This document shows, one piece after another, positions 52,277 through 56,343 of a stretch of DNA of 56,343 nucleotides. The notes under the pieces were generated by a model that saw only the letters and a list, made by a program, of their open reading frames with translations, was not told where the DNA came from and made no database searches. This DNA is from an uncultured Spirochaetaceae bacterium (GTDB lineage: Bacteria > Spirochaetota > Spirochaetia > Treponematales > Treponemataceae). The stretch lies in contig CACZYY010000009.1 of the NCBI GenBank assembly GCA_902785455.1, forward strand, positions 11,053 through 67,395. Reading direction: 5' to 3'. A program made the translations under genes and the position numbers. Position 1 is the first letter of the stretch; each line of letters opens with the position of its first letter.

Positions 52277-53758
52277 TTACAGTGGAATGTTTCCGTGCTT
52301 TTTAGAAACAATGTCGTTTGAAGTCTTTCCTTCGAGGAACTTAAAGCTCTGGACAACCTTTGCACGTGTTTCTTCCGGATTGATTACAGCCGAAATGTAG
52401 TCACGCTGAGCGGCAATTGTCGGAGTCATGAAAGTCTCCCGGTATTCCTGACCTTTCTGTGCTTTTACGTTCGGATCAGCTTCTTTTGCGTACAAAATTC
52501 CGATTGCGCCCTCTGCACCCATTACGGCGATTTCTGCCTTTGGCCATGCATAAACGAAATCTGCTCCCAAGTGTTTTGAGCACATTGCGATGTATGCGCC
52601 GCCGTAAGCTTTTCGTGTGATTACGGTTACTTTTGGAACGCTAGCCTCGCTGTATGCATACAAGAGTTTTGCTCCGTGGCGGATGATTCCCTTCTGCTCT
52701 TCCTGTGGACCTGGGATAAATCCCGGAACGTCAACGAAAGTGAGGAGAGGAATATCGTAGCAGTCACAGTAGCGTACAAAGCGTGAAATTTTGTCCGAGG
52801 CGTCGCAGTTAAGGACTCCGCCGAAGAATCCCGGGTTGTTTCCTACGATACCAACGGTTTTTCCTTCGATTTTACCGAATCCAACGACAGCGTTTGCTGC
52901 GAATTCCGGCATAATTTCATAGAATGTGTCGTCATCGATAACATCTTCGATTACGTTCTTGATGTCGTAGCCTTTTGTGCTTGACTCCGGCAAAACATTC
53001 TGAATCTCTTTTGCTTTTTTAGAAGAAAATTTGAATTTTGAGTCAGCTTCGATTTTGTCTCCGTAGAAGTGAGGAATGTAGTTGAGCAATTCCTTTACTT
53101 TTTCAAAACATTCTTTTTCGTTCTGTGCACGGTAGTGTGCTACGCCTGATTTCTGTGCGTGGATTGCAGCTCCGCCCAAGTCCTCAGAAGAAATGTCCAT
53201 GAACATAACCTGTTTTACGACTTTTGGACCTGTGATGTACATTTCTGAGATTTTATCGACTGTGAAAATGAAGTCTGTGAGGCCTGGTGAATAAACCGCA
53301 CCGCCTGCACATGGGCCGACGATTACAGAAATCTGCGGGATAACGCCAGAAGCGCGAACGTTCTGCTTAAAGATTTCGCCGTAACCGCAAAGTGCGTCAA
53401 CACCTTCCTGAATGCGTGCTCCGCCCGAATCGTTTACGCCGATAACAGGGCATTTGTATTCAATGGCTTTTGCGATAAGCTCAGCGATTTTTTCACCATG
53501 AACTTTGCCGAGCGAGCCGCCCTGAACTGTGAAATCCTGTGAGTAGATTGCGACCTTGCGGCCGTTGATTGTTCCGAAGCCGGTGATTACGCCGTCGTAA
53601 GGAATGTCTTTTTTGTCCATGCCGAAGTTCGTGCACTGATGACGAGCTGCGGCGTAAATTTCCATGAAACTGTCTTTGTCCACGAGAGCATTGATTCGCT
53701 CGATTGCGTGAAGCTTGCCTTTAGCGTGCTGCTTTTCAAGATTGTATTCAAAAGCCAT
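52277..53758 (-). CDS. Acyl-CoA carboxylase/decarboxylase carboxyltransferase subunit
   Basis: The 493-residue protein is a full-length biotin-dependent carboxyltransferase of the PccB/MmdA type. It keeps both crotonase-like halves: QDFTVQGGSLGKVHGEKI and NDSGGARIQEGVDAL in the first, PGFFGGVL, DVPGFIPGPQEE and KAYGGAYIAMCSK in the second. It moves a carboxyl group between carboxybiotin and propionyl- or methylmalonyl-CoA (or glutaconyl-CoA). The biotin carrier and partner subunits are not in this window, so the reaction direction stays open; in fermenting treponemes a methylmalonyl-CoA decarboxylase is one option. AGAGGTG precedes the ATG. Confidence 0.93.
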   Translation of the reverse strand: MAFEYNLEKQHAKGKLHAIERINALVDKDSFMEIYAAARHQCTNFGMDKKDIPYDGVITGFGTINGRKVAIYSQDFTVQGGSLGKVHGEKIAELIAKAIEYKCPVIGVNDSGGARIQEGVDALCGYGEIFKQNVRASGVIPQISVIVGPCAGGAVYSPGLTDFIFTVDKISEMYITGPKVVKQVMFMDISSEDLGGAAIHAQKSGVAHYRAQNEKECFEKVKELLNYIPHFYGDKIEADSKFKFSSKKAKEIQNVLPESSTKGYDIKNVIEDVIDDDTFYEIMPEFAANAVVGFGKIEGKTVGIVGNNPGFFGGVLNCDASDKISRFVRYCDCYDIPLLTFVDVPGFIPGPQEEQKGIIRHGAKLLYAYSEASVPKVTVITRKAYGGAYIAMCSKHLGADFVYAWPKAEIAVMGAEGAIGILYAKEADPNVKAQKGQEYRETFMTPTIAAQRDYISAVINPEETRAKVVQSFKFLEGKTSNDIVSKKHGNIPL

Positions 53759-53785
53759 TTTACACCTCTTTCAAATGATGAAAAA

Positions 53786-53814
53786 AGTGTATAATTCTCA
53801 CGGAAAAAAGTCAA
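53786..53814 (-). promoter_or_regulatory. Promoter of the carboxyltransferase gene
   Basis: On the minus strand TTGACT (53814-53809), a 17-base spacer and TACACT (53791-53786) precede the gene; TATACA overlaps the -10 region with a shorter spacer. The leader would be about 20 bases and includes AGAGGTG. Confidence 0.5.
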
Positions 53815-53843
53815 TATGACAAAAAACGTAAAAATGTCATTTT

Positions 53844-53985
53844 AAGGGAGAGGACTCTCCCTTAGGGAGACGGTCGCCGTAGGCGAAAAATCTTGCGAGG
53901 CAAGATTTTAGTCGAGTCTCGGTGAAGGCTGTGCCTGAACCGCGCGTCGCTACCCACTCTGCGGCTTTCCCCCGCAACGCCCCCC
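53844..53985 (-). terminator. Hairpins behind the kinase-like gene
   Basis: A perfect 10-base stem, AAAATCTTGC (53887-53896) with GCAAGATTTT (53900-53909) and a three-base loop, is followed on the minus strand by five T, a good terminator for the gene ending at 53986. A second stem, AAGGGAGAG/CTCTCCCTT (53844-53863), lies behind it. The stretch 53940-53985 is GC-rich with no frame. The block looks like an interspersed repeat, but no second copy is in the window. Confidence 0.6.
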
Positions 53986-55743
53986 TCATTTCCTCAGATA
54001 CTTCTCGGCCTCGATGCTGCCGTATTCGTTGAACAGGAATTCTGCCGCAAAAGTCATGTCCTCTTCATCTGGAATCCAGTCGTATTTCTGACGGAGAATT
54101 TCAATTGCTTCACGAATTTTTGATGCGCTTTGCTCCCGCAAATCCTGCTCAGGCTCCACTTTCGGCTGCAGCATGTCTTCCTGTGTTTCAATGTCTTTAC
54201 CTGTAAGCTCGTAAAATTCCTTCGCGAAGTCCGTGGCCTTTACGTCGCTCACATTTGCCTTTCCGTCCGCGCCTACAACCCGCCATCGCTTGCCAGTGTA
54301 GCGGAGCGTAACGACATCAGTTATTTTCTGAACGTAGATTTTCTTTTCTGCCTGCTCGACAAGATAATATTCCGCCGTGTGAGAGACTTCATCGCCTTCA
54401 GTTAAAACTTTTCCGTTTTCTTCTGTGAGCGGGAGAGGCTTTTCGCTCCGAATCGGATATTTTTTGTCCGCAGCATAATCTTTTCCGTCGATTTTGAGCT
54501 TTGTGATACCGAACATCCAGTTTTTTGATGCTTTTTTATAGAAGAACCATTTTGCAGGAGTTACTGTTCCGTTGTCCGGATGAACCTGAAGACGCTGCTT
54601 TGATGCAACGTAATACGCGCTGATTTTTGCGAACAAGTCTTTTGTCTTCCTGCCTTTGATTACTTCCTGTAGCCCGGGCACGTCCATCCTGTGAATCATG
54701 GAGTAGTAGGCCTGGGTTGCTTCAACAGAAGTCATTCCTTTTGTCGTGAGGAGTTTTCCGCTCTGCTTGATCATACTGTCGGCTCCCCACGAGGCAAACA
54801 GAATTACAGCCATTGCAACAAGAATTCGGCTTTTGTTGCGCCGTAAAAATCTCTTTACTTTGAGATATTTCTGCATTTTGGCGGTAAAATCCTGTCTTTT
54901 TTGGGCAAGCAAGGCATTATCTTCTGACTTTTTCTCCAGTTCTGCCTTAAAAACAGCCGGAGCAAAATTTTTTGCTTCTTTTAAGAGACTCTGCTTTTTG
55001 TTCTCAGCCTTCACGTCGGTGATATTCTTTTTGCCCGCCATGACAGTCTGCGTGATTTTTGCTTTTAAAGAAGATTCTATGGCCTGCGCGAGATTTTTTT
55101 CGATTTCGGGCTTCCAGAGTGCGAGAGGAATAAAGTTCCCGTCAAAAATATCTTCCTGCCGTGCGCTCGTGTTTGTGTTTTCAAAAGGGTAGTGGCCGGT
55201 GAGTGCTTTATAAGCTACCGTTCCCCTTAAAAAACAAAGCTGCTGGTCATAGTCCAGCCCTTTGTAAAGATATTTTCCCTGAATCTCAGAATAATCAGCC
55301 CTGTGGTTCTGGGCACATGCATCAAAAAGACGTGCCGATAAAAATAGAATATGATAAGAATCCGAGTCAGAATTAATGATGATGCCGTTCCCGCCAACAG
55401 CAAAATCCGCGCCTTCAAATAAAGCCTGGTTTTGAAGAATATAATCAACTCCACGGCCAAAATTAGCGAGCGAAAGCAGGTCACTGGCATCAAAATTCTT
55501 TTTTTCAAGAATCTCAGAAAGGAATTTGCCCGAAAAAGCCTTTCCCTCAAAAAGCGTTATGTCGTTTTCACCGACTCTTGTGCCGTCAAAAGTGTAAAAT
55601 TCGCTGATAATTGTGTCTTTTGTTATATGAAGAATAATGCTCCTTTCATTCAAAAGCTTTTCCATGTCCGTTTTTGCAAAAGAATTCTGCGGAAGCCCCG
55701 AAGAAAGAAAAAGTGAGTTTTCTGTGATTTTAACGATATTCAT
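53986..55743 (-). CDS. Kinase-like membrane protein (pseudokinase candidate)
   Basis: The 585-residue protein has a cytoplasmic N-terminal part (1-305), one membrane helix (about 312-330, ILVAMAVILFASWGA) and a C-terminal half (about 335-585) with beta-rich segments ending in an acidic helical region. Residues about 165-235, LRGTVAYKALTGHYPFEN, then DGNFIPLALWKP and a final helix, resemble the end of a Ser/Thr kinase domain (subdomains IX-XI). The glycine loop, catalytic HRD and DFG motifs are not seen, so I infer a degenerate kinase fold that binds a partner. No clear ribosome-binding site precedes the ATG. No neighbouring gene reveals its role. Confidence 0.6.
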   Translation of the reverse strand: MNIVKITENSLFLSSGLPQNSFAKTDMEKLLNERSIILHITKDTIISEFYTFDGTRVGENDITLFEGKAFSGKFLSEILEKKNFDASDLLSLANFGRGVDYILQNQALFEGADFAVGGNGIIINSDSDSYHILFLSARLFDACAQNHRADYSEIQGKYLYKGLDYDQQLCFLRGTVAYKALTGHYPFENTNTSARQEDIFDGNFIPLALWKPEIEKNLAQAIESSLKAKITQTVMAGKKNITDVKAENKKQSLLKEAKNFAPAVFKAELEKKSEDNALLAQKRQDFTAKMQKYLKVKRFLRRNKSRILVAMAVILFASWGADSMIKQSGKLLTTKGMTSVEATQAYYSMIHRMDVPGLQEVIKGRKTKDLFAKISAYYVASKQRLQVHPDNGTVTPAKWFFYKKASKNWMFGITKLKIDGKDYAADKKYPIRSEKPLPLTEENGKVLTEGDEVSHTAEYYLVEQAEKKIYVQKITDVVTLRYTGKRWRVVGADGKANVSDVKATDFAKEFYELTGKDIETQEDMLQPKVEPEQDLREQSASKIREAIEILRQKYDWIPDEEDMTFAAEFLFNEYGSIEAEKYLRK

Positions 55744-55749
55744 GGAATA

Positions 55750-55778
55750 AATTTAGTGATAAAAGCCCAGAAAAGCAA
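55750..55778 (-). promoter_or_regulatory. Candidate promoter of the kinase-like gene
   Basis: TTGCTT (55778-55773), a 17-base spacer and TAAATT (55755-55750) on the minus strand. The -10 box lies six bases before the ATG at 55743, another case of a possibly leaderless message. Confidence 0.35.
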
Positions 55779-55864
55779 GTTGATATTCAAAAAACTTGCA
55801 AAATCCAGCCTTTGCTGTATACTTGGCTCAATATAAAAAGTACCCGCTTTCTTGGCAAACAGGT

Positions 55865-56343
55865 TTATTCGCCTGGGGCGCGTTCAGCCTCTAAAACAAT
55901 CCCATTGACCTCATCCTCGCTCATTCCCAAAGACTTCGCGATAATTTCAACAGAAACTCCGTTTGCATATAAACTCTTCGCATTGGCAATAGCGGTTGCT
56001 TTTGCGCCTTCTTCCCGGCCTTCGCGCTTGGCGGCGTTGATGCCAGTGATGTAATCGCGCTTTTCCCCTTCGATGCGGCCCTGCATGATCCAGCGCCAGC
56101 GGTCCTGGCTAATCTTGCTTAATGTCTTTGCTGCTTCCATGATTCCCTCCTCACTCCGCGCGAGTTCGTTTATCAAATCCTGATTCTCCGGGGCATCCGC
56201 CTCTTTTAGAAATTTACACCATTTGACCGCACTTGGCAAGTTTTTGACATCTGCCTTTTTGCCAAATTTTACGGCTTTCGGTAGTTCCATGAAAATCACG
56301 TTCAGGATGCCCGGAAGCTTTGAGCCGTCTGCTGTATCAACCA
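55865..56343 (-). CDS. Rpn-family PD-(D/E)XK nuclease transposase, C-terminal part
   Basis: The frame stays open to the window end, so the N-terminus with the PD-(D/E)XK nuclease core is missing; about 159 codons are visible. The visible part has FMELPKAVKFGKKA, a helical region, RWRWIMQGRIEGEKRDYITG and a tail of the type AREEGAKATAIANAKSLYANGVSVEIIAKSLGMS, both typical of Rpn-type proteins once annotated as putative transposases. They nick DNA and promote recombination. An internal start at 56299 would leave out the conserved part. Stop at 55865. Confidence 0.8.
   Translation of the reverse strand, partial: VDTADGSKLPGILNVIFMELPKAVKFGKKADVKNLPSAVKWCKFLKEADAPENQDLINELARSEEGIMEAAKTLSKISQDRWRWIMQGRIEGEKRDYITGINAAKREGREEGAKATAIANAKSLYANGVSVEIIAKSLGMSEDEVNGIVLEAERAPGE

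Overview
The window looks like a piece of the chromosome of a host-associated or free-living Treponema-type spirochaete. The reasons are moderate AT richness, permissive spirochaetal lipoboxes, large periplasmic or outer-membrane TPR and OmpA-like proteins, an xseA-xseB-mutL block and a PD-(D/E)XK (Rpn-type) transposase remnant at the edge. No rRNA, tRNA, CRISPR array or complete insertion sequence was seen. This taxonomic call is an inference from gene content, not from a marker gene.

Layout. (1) 1-2985, minus strand: a three-gene operon of a TPR membrane protein with a Mrr-like tail, a metallophosphoesterase and a ParB-like protein cut by the window start. (2) 3175-25905, plus strand: cell-envelope genes, namely an OmpA-like TPR/coiled-coil protein, two paralogous barrel + transglutaminase-like + TPR proteins and a giant (about 4,705-residue) Ig-like repeat protein. 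(3) 26018-29176, plus strand: a small secreted FecR-like protein with a strong promoter, then a CHASE2 class III nucleotide cyclase. (4) 29228-32530, minus strand: a dCache chemoreceptor and an orphan sugar-binding lipoprotein. (5) 32717-36369, minus strand: xseA-xseB-mutL, a DNA repair block. (6) 36522-50958, plus strand: one tightly packed operon with a minimal type II secretion core (gspD, E, F, G), a small membrane protein, a GspL/M-like bitopic protein, two lipoproteins, a clostripain-type peptidase and a 1,947-residue RHS/YD protein with a predicted papain-fold (C39-like) C-terminus. (7) 51074-56343: a formate/nitrite-type channel, a 405-base gene-free stretch with two large nested palindromes, an acyl-CoA carboxyltransferase (minus), a kinase-like membrane protein (minus) and the 3' part of an Rpn-family transposase (minus).

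The most interesting unit is region 6. A reduced Sec-dependent secretion machine is co-transcribed with a cysteine peptidase and an RHS protein that carries a Sec signal and a peptidase-like tip, with no recognisable immunity gene between it and the next transcription unit. I infer a dedicated secretion system plus cargo. Region 2 is the second candidate: a giant surface-type protein behind two transglutaminase-like paralogs, one of which appears to have lost its catalytic histidine.

Regulatory signals are clear in places. Near-consensus promoters with 17-base spacers precede the TPR gene, the giant gene, the FecR gene, the chemoreceptor and the formate channel. In several genes the -10 box lies almost against the start codon, suggesting very short leaders. 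A dispersed palindromic repeat family (3080-3162, 32686-32717, 35109-35183) sits in intergenic regions.
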